Assembly: GCA_012521455.1 (NCBI GenBank)
Contig: JAAYMJ010000283.1
Span: 1 to 5,451, forward strand
DNA length: 5,451 bases
Source of the DNA: Clostridiaceae bacterium
GTDB taxonomy: Bacteria; Bacillota; Clostridia; UMGS1883; JAAYMJ01
Direction of reading: 5' to 3'
The notes under the pieces were generated by a model. It was not told where the DNA came from and did no database searches. It was given only the letters and a program-made list of their open reading frames with translations. Below, in pieces: positions 1 to 5,451 of the stretch (the first letter of the stretch is position 1; each line of letters begins with the position of its first letter). A program made the position numbers and the translations under genes.

Positions 1-569
1 ATGGCGGGTATGACGGCGCCGAGCGGCAAATTATCCTGTTTGGTGAAGGCAGTTTCCCTATTGATTTATTAAAAATCACTCATTTTGACAAAGACAATTT
101 CCTTTCCCACAGGGATTATCTGGGGGCTTTGACGTCTTTAGGCATTGAGAGGGAAATTTTAGGGGATATTATTGTAAAGGAAAACGAGGCTTATGTTTTC
201 GTCATGAGCCACATGACGGATTTTATTATAAACAATTTAATCAAAGTCAAAAATGAAAATGTAAAGGTTTCAAAAATTGAGGACTTTGGCGTTTTGCCAA
301 AACTAGAATTTGTAAAAATCCAAGGGACGGTGCAAAGCTTAAGGCTTGACAGTATTGTGGCTTTGTTTGCAAGAAGTTCAAGGCAAAACGCTTTGGAATT
401 GATTATGGCAAATAAGGTTTTTTTAAACTATATAGAAGCCAAAAAGCCCTCATCCTTGGTAAAGGACGGCGACATAATTTCCGTCCGGGGTTTTGGGAAA
501 GGCATAATTAATGTCGGGGACTATTCAAGAAAAGGGCGGATTTTTGTTACCATAAATAAATATGTTTAG
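1..569 (+). CDS. ylmH: YlmH-family S4-domain RNA-binding protein, 5'-truncated by the window edge
   Basis: The reading frame is open from base 3 with no start codon in the window, so this is the C-terminal 188 residues of a protein that is about 257 residues long in B. subtilis; roughly 70 N-terminal residues are missing. The visible part opens with GGYDGAERQIILFGEG and continues with LSHRDYLGALTSLGIEREILGDI, both hallmark blocks of the YlmH family. An S4 RNA-binding fold follows at visible residues ~111-167 (SLRLDSIVALFARSSRQNA, then VKDGDIISVRGFGKG), ending in a basic KGRIFV strand. From family knowledge, YlmH binds the ribosome/50S-peptidyl-tRNA complex and takes part in ribosome quality control; S4 domains dock on structured RNA. 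It sits directly before divIVA, as in Bacillus and many Clostridia. The TTG at 129 is internal, since family homology continues upstream of it. Family call is firm; the exact role in this organism is inferred. Confidence 0.93.
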   Translation, partial: GGYDGAERQIILFGEGSFPIDLLKITHFDKDNFLSHRDYLGALTSLGIEREILGDIIVKENEAYVFVMSHMTDFIINNLIKVKNENVKVSKIEDFGVLPKLEFVKIQGTVQSLRLDSIVALFARSSRQNALELIMANKVFLNYIEAKKPSSLVKDGDIISVRGFGKGIINVGDYSRKGRIFVTINKYV

Positions 570-574
570 GGGGA
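568..574 (+). promoter_or_regulatory. Ribosome-binding site of divIVA overlapping the ylmH stop codon
   Basis: AGGGGGA lies 6 bases before the divIVA ATG and shares its first two bases with the TAG stop of ylmH. The fourth position is G rather than the A of AGGAGG, which still allows a G-U pair with the anti-Shine-Dalgarno but should be weaker than the GGAGG sites of ileS and lspA. Ribosomes terminating on ylmH would stop on this site, so translational coupling is plausible. Confidence 0.7.
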
Positions 575-580
575 AATTTT

Positions 581-1039
581 ATGTTTTCACCATTGGACCT
601 TGAAAAGATTGAATTCCCGAAATACTTTCTTGGCGGTTACCGCAAGGAAGATGTTGACAATATTTTTGCTGAACTCGTAAAAGATTATGAAGCCCTTTAT
701 AAAGAAAATATCGCGTTAAAAGATAAAATCGCGGTTTTAGACGGCCTTGTGCAGCAGTATAAATCCGTTGAGGAGACAATGCAAAACGCGCTGATGGTTG
801 CCCAGGGGACCGGGGAAGAAATCATCAGGCAGGCAAAGGAAAAAGCGGAAATCATAGAAAAAGAAGCAAAAATCCGCGCCGAAGGTATTGCGGAAAACCT
901 AAAAAAGGAAATTGAGGAGCTAACAAGGCAAAAAGAAGCGCTAAAAAATGAAATTGCTAAATTTAATATAAAGTGCCAATCTTTATTGCAAAGCCAAATG
1001 GACATCATTAAAGAATTGAGCACGCTACAAGACGCATAA
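581..1039 (+). CDS. divIVA: DivIVA-family cell-pole/septum coiled-coil protein
   Basis: This 152-residue protein has the DivIVA layout. A short N-terminal membrane-binding segment (residues 1-30, with FPKYFLGGYRKEDVDNI matching the family's F..x.GY..xEVD block) is followed by a first coiled coil (~31-66) and a long second coiled coil (~68-150). The second contains the typical QNALMVAQGTGEEIIRQAKE repeat and is rich in A, E, K and I. DivIVA oligomers sense strongly curved membrane at poles and septa and recruit partners such as Min proteins or, in Clostridia, other division and sporulation factors. The protein is slightly shorter than B. subtilis DivIVA (164 residues). In an ungapped alignment on the GY pair, the tip residues F17-R18 of B. 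subtilis correspond to L-G here, with a phenylalanine one position earlier. It starts 11 bases after ylmH and ends 13 bases before ileS, consistent with one operon. DivIVA-like paralogues exist, but this position is that of the true divIVA. Confidence 0.92.
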   Translation: MFSPLDLEKIEFPKYFLGGYRKEDVDNIFAELVKDYEALYKENIALKDKIAVLDGLVQQYKSVEETMQNALMVAQGTGEEIIRQAKEKAEIIEKEAKIRAEGIAENLKKEIEELTRQKEALKNEIAKFNIKCQSLLQSQMDIIKELSTLQDA

Positions 1040-1042
1040 TTT

Positions 1043-1047
1043 GGAGG
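1043..1047 (+). promoter_or_regulatory. Ribosome-binding site that fixes the ileS start
   Basis: GGAGG sits 5 bases before the ATG at 1053. An in-frame TTG at 1041 overlaps this site and has no Shine-Dalgarno of its own, so the shorter start at 1053 is preferred. The surrounding sequence (TTGGAGGTTATTATG) closely resembles that of lspA (TTGGAGGTTTTATG). Confidence 0.85.
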
Positions 1048-1052
1048 TTATT

Positions 1053-3842
1053 ATGGAGGACTACAGCAAAACACTAAACCTTCCTGTCACCGACTTCCCT
1101 ATGAGGGCCAATCTTCCTCAAAGAGAAGTTGAAATTTTACAAAAGTGGGAGGAAGAAAAATTATACGACAAATTAATGGAAGTAAATTCAGACAAACCCT
1201 TATTCATTCTTCATGACGGCCCGCCATTTGCAAATGGGGACTTGCACACAGGGCACGCTTTAAACAAAAGCTTAAAAGACATAATTACCCGCTTTAAAAA
1301 CATGGACGGCTACAAGGCCCCATATATTCACGGCTGGGATACCCACGGGCTTCCCATTGAAACACAGGCGATAAAAAGGTTAGGCATTAACCGCCACAAT
1401 GTATCCCCTGTGGAATTCAGGGAAGTATGCAAAGACTTTGCTTTAAAATATGTCCAAAACCAAATGGGACAGCTAAAGCGCATGGGGGTTTTGGGCGATT
1501 GGGACAACTCCTACATCACATTGACCCCCGAATTTGAGGCAAAACAAATTGAAATCTTTGGCGAAATGGCTGAAAAAGGGTATATTTACAAAGGCCTAAA
1601 GCCGGTTTACTGGTGCGCTGACTGCGAAACCGCGCTGGCCGAGGCTGAAATTGAATATGCCCAGGATAAATCCGACTCCATTTATGTAAAATTCCAGGTA
1701 AAAGACGATAAAGGCGTATTTTCCGATACGGGAATTGACAATGCAAAAATTTATTTTGTAATTTGGACAACCACCACATGGACCCTTCCCGGAAACGTCG
1801 CGATATGCCTCAATCCTGAATTTTCATATAGTTTGGTTAAAAACAATGACGAATACTATGTAATTGCAACCGACCTTCTTGAACAATTCAAGGAAGCGAC
1901 GGAACTTTCTAACTTAGAAGAAGTAAAAAGGTATAATGGCTCAGATTTAGAATATATCGTATGCCAGCACCCCTTCATTGACAGGACATCCCTTGTGATT
2001 TTGGGGGACCATGTTACACTGGACGCCGGCACAGGCTGCGTTCACACCGCGCCGGGCCATGGGGTGGAAGACTATGAGGTTTGCAAAAAATATAAAGAAC
2101 TTCCCATAATTGTGCCCGTTGACAACCAGGGAAGGATGAACGAACTTGCGGGCAAATACAAGGGATTAAAATACTATGAGGCAAATAAGGCAATCTTAAA
2201 GGATTTAGAAGAATTGGGCGCTTTAGTTAAAAAAGTGGAAATTGAACACCAGTATCCCCACTGCTGGAGGTGCCAAAACCCGATTATTTTCCGCGCGACG
2301 GAACAGTGGTTTGCCTCCATTGACCAGTTCAAAGACGAGGCGGTAAAGGCAATAAAAACCGTAAAATGGCTTCCCGCCTGGGGCGAAGAGAGAATTACAA
2401 ACATGGTATTAGACAGGGCCGACTGGTGCATTTCCAGACAGAGAAACTGGGGCGTTCCGATCCCGATTTTCTATTGCAAGGAATGTAAAAAAGAATTAAT
2501 CAATAAGGATACCATAAAAGCGGTTGCTGAACTATTCAAAAAAGAAGGCTCAAACGCATGGTACACCCATGACGCAAGCGAGATTTTGCCCGAGGGCACC
2601 AAGTGCGAATGCGGCAGCACTGAATTTGTAAAGGAAACCGACATAATGGACGTTTGGTTTGACTCAGGCTCAAGTCACGCGGCGGTTTTGGAAGTAAAAG
2701 AGGGCCTAAGAAGCCCTGCGGATATGTACCTTGAAGGAAACGACCAATACCGCGGATGGTTCCAGTCATCCCTATTAACTAGCGTTGCCACCAGGGGCAG
2801 GGCGCCATATAAAATGGTAATCACCCACGGAATGGTGCAGGACGGCGAAGGAAGAAAGATGTCAAAATCAAAGGGCAACGGTATTGCGCCGTTAGAAATT
2901 ATCCAAAAATACGGCGCCGACATTTTAAGGCTATGGGTTGTATCTGCCGACTATAAATCCGACGTAAGGCTAAGCGAGCAAATCCTAAAACAAATTTCCG
3001 AAGTGTACAGGAAAATCAGGAATACCGCAAGGTTTATTCTGGGCAACTTAAACGACTTTGACCCAAATTGCGATTTAGTGCCATATGATGAGCTTTTGGA
3101 AATAGACAAATTTGCCCTAGCGAGGCTTAACGCCATAACAAAGAAGGTATTGGAGTCATACCGCGCCTATGAATTCCACTTGATGTTTCACAACCTTCAC
3201 AACTTCTGCGTTGTGGATATGAGCAATTTCTACTTGGATGTTATAAAAGACAGGCTGTATACCGAAAAGGCTGACGGAAAGCCAAGACGCGCGGCGCAAA
3301 CCACAATGTTTTATGTTTTAGACAATTTAGTAAGGCTTATAGCCCCAGTACTTGCGTACACTTCCGATGAAATATGGTCATACATGCCCCATCTTGACTC
3401 CGACAACAAAGAAGGCGTGATACTAAATCAAATGCCAAAAATCCGCGGCGAATGGGACAACGACGAATTGGTTGAACGATGGGAACAGCTTTTGGATGTA
3501 AAAAGCGATGTATCAAAGGCATTGGAAATCGCAAGAACGGATAAAATTATCGGCCATTCTTTGGGCGCAAGCGTGAAAATTTCCGCAAGCGGCAAATTAT
3601 ATGACCTTCTTTCCGAATACGCTGACGATTTAAAAACCATATTCATTGTATCCAATGTGGAACTTGTAAAGGATGAGGAATTACAGGACGCGTTTGTTGG
3701 CGAAACCACACCCGTTAAGGTAAAGGTTAGCCAGGCAGACGGGGAAAAGTGCGAAAGGTGCTGGATGTATTCAACGGAAGTTGGAAAGAATAGCGAGCAC
3801 CCGCACCTATGCCCAAGGTGTTTAAGCGTTGTAACAGAATAA
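1053..3842 (+). CDS. ileS: Isoleucyl-tRNA synthetase
   Basis: This class I aminoacyl-tRNA synthetase joins isoleucine to tRNA-Ile in the cytoplasm using ATP. The 929-residue length fits bacterial IleRS (921 in B. subtilis, 938 in E. coli). Motifs in order are: PPFANGDLHTGHALNK, with the HIGH signature as HTGH at 65-68; the CP1 editing domain with WTTTTWTLPGN (~238-248) and GTGCVHTAPGHGVEDY (~326-341), which hydrolyses Val-tRNA-Ile; DIMDVWFDSGSSH (~530-542); GRKMSKSKGN with KMSKS at 602-606; an anticodon-binding helical domain (~680-830); and a C-terminal zinc finger with C900, C903, C920 and C923. The exact KMSKS and C-terminal finger point to the ordinary bacterial type rather than the mupirocin-resistant IleS2 type. 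Two further Cys4 sets are visible: C188/C191 with C404/C407, and C475/C478 with C518/C520. No frameshift or missing block is seen. It follows divIVA by 13 bases with no T-box leader directly upstream, so any tRNA-responsive control must lie further up the operon. Confidence 0.98.
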   Translation: MEDYSKTLNLPVTDFPMRANLPQREVEILQKWEEEKLYDKLMEVNSDKPLFILHDGPPFANGDLHTGHALNKSLKDIITRFKNMDGYKAPYIHGWDTHGLPIETQAIKRLGINRHNVSPVEFREVCKDFALKYVQNQMGQLKRMGVLGDWDNSYITLTPEFEAKQIEIFGEMAEKGYIYKGLKPVYWCADCETALAEAEIEYAQDKSDSIYVKFQVKDDKGVFSDTGIDNAKIYFVIWTTTTWTLPGNVAICLNPEFSYSLVKNNDEYYVIATDLLEQFKEATELSNLEEVKRYNGSDLEYIVCQHPFIDRTSLVILGDHVTLDAGTGCVHTAPGHGVEDYEVCKKYKELPIIVPVDNQGRMNELAGKYKGLKYYEANKAILKDLEELGALVKKVEIEHQYPHCWRCQNPIIFRATEQWFASIDQFKDEAVKAIKTVKWLPAWGEERITNMVLDRADWCISRQRNWGVPIPIFYCKECKKELINKDTIKAVAELFKKEGSNAWYTHDASEILPEGTKCECGSTEFVKETDIMDVWFDSGSSHAAVLEVKEGLRSPADMYLEGNDQYRGWFQSSLLTSVATRGRAPYKMVITHGMVQDGEGRKMSKSKGNGIAPLEIIQKYGADILRLWVVSADYKSDVRLSEQILKQISEVYRKIRNTARFILGNLNDFDPNCDLVPYDELLEIDKFALARLNAITKKVLESYRAYEFHLMFHNLHNFCVVDMSNFYLDVIKDRLYTEKADGKPRRAAQTTMFYVLDNLVRLIAPVLAYTSDEIWSYMPHLDSDNKEGVILNQMPKIRGEWDNDELVERWEQLLDVKSDVSKALEIARTDKIIGHSLGASVKISASGKLYDLLSEYADDLKTIFIVSNVELVKDEELQDAFVGETTPVKVKVSQADGEKCERCWMYSTEVGKNSEHPHLCPRCLSVVTE

Positions 3843-3850
3843 AATTATTT

Positions 3851-3881
3851 GTGAAGTTCGATAGGCTCTATCGAACTTCAC
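3851..3881 (+). terminator. Perfect 14-bp stem-loop between ileS and lspA; possible weak terminator or processing hairpin
   Basis: GTGAAGTTCGATAG (3851-3864) pairs without mismatch with CTATCGAACTTCAC (3868-3881) across a 3-base GCT loop. It begins 8 bases after the ileS stop and ends 12 bases before the lspA GGAGG. The following stretch TTATATTATTTT has 9 T in 12 bases but is broken by A, and the stem is only about 43% G+C, so as an intrinsic terminator it looks leaky. Other readings are an mRNA-stabilising or RNase-cleaved hairpin at the ileS 3' end, a copy of a dispersed palindromic repeat, or a DNA operator. The structure is certain; its role is inferred. Confidence 0.6.
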
Positions 3882-3893
3882 TTATATTATTTT

Positions 3894-3898
3894 GGAGG
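3894..3898 (+). promoter_or_regulatory. Ribosome-binding site of lspA, close behind the stem-loop
   Basis: GGAGG lies 4 bases before the lspA ATG at 3903 and supports that start. It is only 12 bases downstream of the base of the ileS-lspA stem-loop, so the folded hairpin leaves the site free but could affect ribosome loading. Confidence 0.8.
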
Positions 3899-3902
3899 TT
3901 TT

Positions 3903-4370
3903 ATGCTTTATTTCTTAATTGGCGCGCTTATTTTATGCGCAGACCAAGGGACAAAATTTATGATTTCACAAAAATTTGAGATTGGGCAGACCCTGCCGGT
4001 TATAAAAGATGTTTTTCACATTACCTATGTCCAAAACACAGGGGCGGCCTTTTCCATGTTTCAGGGGAAAAGGGTTCTTTTATTGGTTTTATCCATAATA
4101 ATTATTCTGGCGTTAATCCTTTATTTAATAAAAACCAAACCCCAAAGCAAAATGGTGAGGCTTTCCTTTGCCCTGATAATTTCAGGGGCGGTTGGAAACA
4201 GCATTTTTGATAGACTCCGGCTGGGGTATGTCATAGATTTTTTGGATTTCCGCCTTATCAATTTTCCCGTCTTTAACATCGCCGACTGCGCCATAGTCTG
4301 CGGCGTGGCGCTGCTTTTTATCCACACCATCTTTTTGGAAGGCAAAATAAAAAGCGAAGGGAATGGGTAA
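3903..4370 (+). CDS. lspA: Lipoprotein signal peptidase (signal peptidase II)
   Basis: LspA is an integral membrane aspartyl protease that removes the signal peptide of prolipoproteins after diacylglyceryl transfer by Lgt. The 155-residue length is typical. Four hydrophobic segments are visible at about 1-21, 57-77, 86-105 and 128-146. Family blocks are all present: DQGTK (14-18), QNTGAAFS (44-51), GAVGN followed by DR (95-104), VIDFLDF with catalytic Asp112, and FNIADCAI with catalytic Asp128. A short charged tail (EGKIKSEGNG) faces the cytoplasm by the usual topology. The start at 3903 has a GGAGG site 4 bases upstream. In B. subtilis ylyA lies between ileS and lspA; here only 60 non-coding bases do. 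The TAA stop shares its final A with the ATG of the next gene (TAATG), implying coupled translation with the pseudouridine synthase. The enzyme is the target of globomycin in characterised species. Confidence 0.97.
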   Translation: MLYFLIGALILCADQGTKFMISQKFEIGQTLPVIKDVFHITYVQNTGAAFSMFQGKRVLLLVLSIIIILALILYLIKTKPQSKMVRLSFALIISGAVGNSIFDRLRLGYVIDFLDFRLINFPVFNIADCAIVCGVALLFIHTIFLEGKIKSEGNG

Positions 4371-5287
4371 TGGTGAAAAGCTACTCATTTGAGGCGGAAA
4401 AAACCGAGAGGGCTGACAAGCTGATTTGCGGAAAAATACCAGAACTTTCCCGCTCGTATGTGCAAAAACTCATTGAAGAAGGGCAAATCACCGTAAACGG
4501 GAAGATGATTAAGGCAAATTACAAAACAAAAGCGGGGGACAGGATTGATGTGGTTGTTCCCGACCCAAAAACCATAAGCCTTGAGCCCCAAAAAATTGAT
4601 TTGGACATTGTGTATGAAGACGACTGCCTTTTGGTCATAAACAAACCCCGCAATATGGTTGTCCACCCTGCGGCGGGGAATTACGACAACACGTTGGTAA
4701 ACGCAATCCTTTACCACTGCAAGGGTAAGCTTTCGGGAATAAACGGGGAAATCCGCCCCGGCATTGTGCACCGCCTTGACAAGGACACAACGGGGCTTTT
4801 GGTGGCGGCAAAGGACGATGAAACCCATAAAGCCTTATCCGAACAGCTAAAGCACAGGACTCTCTTTCGGGAATACTATGCTTTAGTTCATGGAAACATA
4901 AAAGAGGACTCCTTTGTAATTGACGCCCCCATCGGGCGGGATGATAAGGACCGCAAAAAAATGGCGGTCAAAAAAAGCGGCAATGCCCGGGAGGCTATTA
5001 CAAATGTTTTGGTGATTGAGCGGTTTTTAAAATACACCTTGGTTTCCTGCAGGCTTAAAACCGGAAGGACTCACCAGATAAGGGTTCATATGAAATACAA
5101 AAATCATCCTGTTGTGGGAGATAAGGTGTACGGCATAAAGGATGAGTTCAATTTGGAAGGGCAGCTTTTGCACGCCAAAACAATCGGGTTTATTCATCCC
5201 AAAACCAAAGAATATATGGAATTTTCAGCCCCCCTTCCGCAAGACTTCAGCAAGGTTTTGGATTTGTTGAGAAAACGGGATTTGTAA
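4370..5287 (+). CDS. rluD: RluA/RluD-family 23S rRNA pseudouridine synthase (YlyB-like)
   Basis: The 305-residue protein has the two-domain build of RluD. An N-terminal S4 RNA-binding domain (~13-63, ERADKLICGKIPELSRSYV through AGDRIDVVVP) is followed by the catalytic pseudouridine synthase domain (~75-300). The catalytic motif GIVHRLDKDTTGLLVAAK carries the nucleophilic Asp137. Other family blocks are LLVINKPRNMVVHP (87-100), TGRTHQIRVHM (231-241) and HPVVGDKVYG (246-255). The enzyme isomerises uridine to pseudouridine in RNA; for E. coli RluD the targets are in helix 69 of 23S rRNA, and position after lspA matches B. subtilis ylyB. The exact site modified here cannot be read from sequence. 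The ATG at 4370 overlaps the lspA stop by one base and is preceded by AAGGGA inside the lspA 3' end, 7 bases upstream. The GTG at 4373 is a less likely alternative. No G/C-rich terminator follows it. Confidence 0.94.
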   Translation: MVKSYSFEAEKTERADKLICGKIPELSRSYVQKLIEEGQITVNGKMIKANYKTKAGDRIDVVVPDPKTISLEPQKIDLDIVYEDDCLLVINKPRNMVVHPAAGNYDNTLVNAILYHCKGKLSGINGEIRPGIVHRLDKDTTGLLVAAKDDETHKALSEQLKHRTLFREYYALVHGNIKEDSFVIDAPIGRDDKDRKKMAVKKSGNAREAITNVLVIERFLKYTLVSCRLKTGRTHQIRVHMKYKNHPVVGDKVYGIKDEFNLEGQLLHAKTIGFIHPKTKEYMEFSAPLPQDFSKVLDLLRKRDL

Positions 5288-5339
5288 TTTTTATATATAA
5301 ATTTTAGTTATTTATATCACAATTTTTATATTTTAAGCG
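5288..5339. other. A/T-rich spacer after rluD without a clear terminator
   Basis: The spacer is strongly A/T-rich. The only inverted repeat I see is ATATAAAT (5295-5302) with ATTTATAT (5310-5317), an all-A/T 8-bp stem with a 7-base loop, too weak to call a terminator. There is no coding signal. An A/T-rich stretch just upstream of the -35 box could act as an UP-like element for the promoter that follows. Confidence 0.4.
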
Positions 5340-5368
5340 TGGACAAAAAGGGAATTGTGTTGTATAAT
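5340..5368 (+). promoter_or_regulatory. Sigma-A-type promoter for the gene at the right edge
   Basis: A -35 box TGGACA (5340-5345, one mismatch to TTGACA) and a perfect -10 box TATAAT (5363-5368) are separated by exactly 17 bases. Transcription would start near 5375, giving a leader of about 40 bases before the next start codon. Its position after rluD indicates that a new transcription unit begins here, even if some read-through from the operon occurs. Confidence 0.82.
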
Positions 5369-5403
5369 AGATAAAAATTTGCGAAAATTAAAAATTTAAG
5401 AAT

Positions 5404-5410
5404 AGGAGGT
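5404..5410 (+). promoter_or_regulatory. Strong ribosome-binding site before the right-edge gene
   Basis: AGGAGGT is a full match to the anti-Shine-Dalgarno core, the best in the window. Two GTG codons follow in the same frame, at 5414 and 5417. Measured from the end of AGGAGG, the gaps are 4 and 7 bases, so the second is the more usual spacing, although 4 bases is also used by lspA here. Confidence 0.8.
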
Positions 5411-5413
5411 ATC

Positions 5414-5451
5414 GTGGTGATCAAAAAAGCAAGATGGATCATTGAATTTAA
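5414..5451 (+). CDS. Unidentified protein, first 11-12 residues only
   Basis: An open frame starts with GTG at 5414 or 5417, after a strong AGGAGGT site and a promoter 45 bases upstream, and runs off the right edge. The visible residues are M(V)IKKARWIIEF, a short basic start followed by hydrophobic residues. This is too little to assign a family. It does not resemble the N-terminus of PyrR, whose gene follows ylyB in B. subtilis. Existence of a gene here is well supported by promoter plus ribosome-binding site; its product is unknown. Confidence 0.68.
   Translation, partial: MVIKKARWIIEF

Noticed and set aside
1..72. Short frame from the ATG at base 1 to the TAA at 70-72
   Set aside because: It is only 23 codons long and lies out of frame inside ylmH coding sequence, which shows clear family homology.
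129..569. A complete 146-residue protein starting at TTG 129
   Set aside because: The same frame is open to the left edge and encodes further conserved YlmH blocks (GGYDGAER, HRDYLGAL), so the TTG is an internal leucine codon.
1041..1052. TTG at 1041 as the ileS start
   Set aside because: It overlaps the GGAGG site that serves the ATG at 1053 and has no ribosome-binding site of its own.
3883..3888. TATATT as a -10 box for lspA
   Set aside because: There is no -35 match 16-18 bases upstream (the sequence there is the stem-loop), and transcription would start inside the lspA ribosome-binding site.
4385..4828. 147-residue frame on the minus strand
   Set aside because: It lies wholly opposite the pseudouridine synthase, whose motifs are intact, and it shows no recognisable family motif; it is a shadow frame. 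The other minus-strand frames opposite divIVA, ileS and lspA were set aside for the same reason.
5295..5317. Inverted repeat after rluD as a terminator
   Set aside because: The 8-bp stem is entirely A/T with a 7-base loop and has no pure T tract after it; such pairs are expected by chance in DNA this A/T-rich.
5372..5397. Direct repeat TAAAAATTT (5372-5380 and 5389-5397) in the leader of the last gene, as an operator
   Set aside because: The units are nine A/T bases in an A/T-rich leader, so chance recurrence is likely and no regulator is suggested.

Overview
The window is a stretch of a low- to mid-GC Firmicute chromosome, most likely from the class Clostridia. The evidence is gene order ylmH-divIVA-ileS-lspA-rluD(ylyB), which matches the segment downstream of the division cluster in Bacillus and Clostridia, together with strong GGAGG ribosome-binding sites, A/T-rich intergenic DNA and a near-consensus sigma-A promoter. 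The genus cannot be fixed from the sequence. All genes lie on the + strand, and nothing indicates mobile DNA, CRISPR, tRNA or rRNA.

Layout. Bases 1-569 hold the 3' part of ylmH (S4-domain, ribosome-associated RNA-binding protein), cut by the left edge. Bases 581-1039 encode a short DivIVA-family coiled-coil protein. Bases 1053-3842 encode a full-length isoleucyl-tRNA synthetase with HIGH, KMSKS and editing-domain motifs and a C-terminal zinc finger. A 60-base gap follows, holding a perfect 14-bp stem-loop just before the lspA ribosome-binding site. Bases 3903-4370 encode lipoprotein signal peptidase (lspA). Its stop codon overlaps the start of an RluA/RluD-family 23S rRNA pseudouridine synthase (4370-5287). 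An A/T-rich gap (5288-5413) carries a TGGACA-17-TATAAT promoter, followed by the first codons of another gene that runs off the right edge and cannot be identified.

How the genes work together. The first three genes are tightly spaced (11- and 13-base gaps), so they are probably co-transcribed. lspA and rluD form a coupled pair. The hairpin between ileS and lspA may partly terminate, process or stabilise the transcript and so set the ratio of the two halves. Functionally this is a growth operon: ribosome/RNA maintenance (YlmH, RluD), tRNA charging (IleS), pole/septum organisation (DivIVA) and lipoprotein maturation (LspA). The new promoter at 5340-5368 marks the likely start of a separate transcription unit.

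I found no convincing previously undescribed system. The points most worth checking are the ileS-lspA stem-loop, the three complete Cys4 sets in IleS, the absence of a ylyA-like gene and of a local T-box, and the unidentified gene at the right edge.
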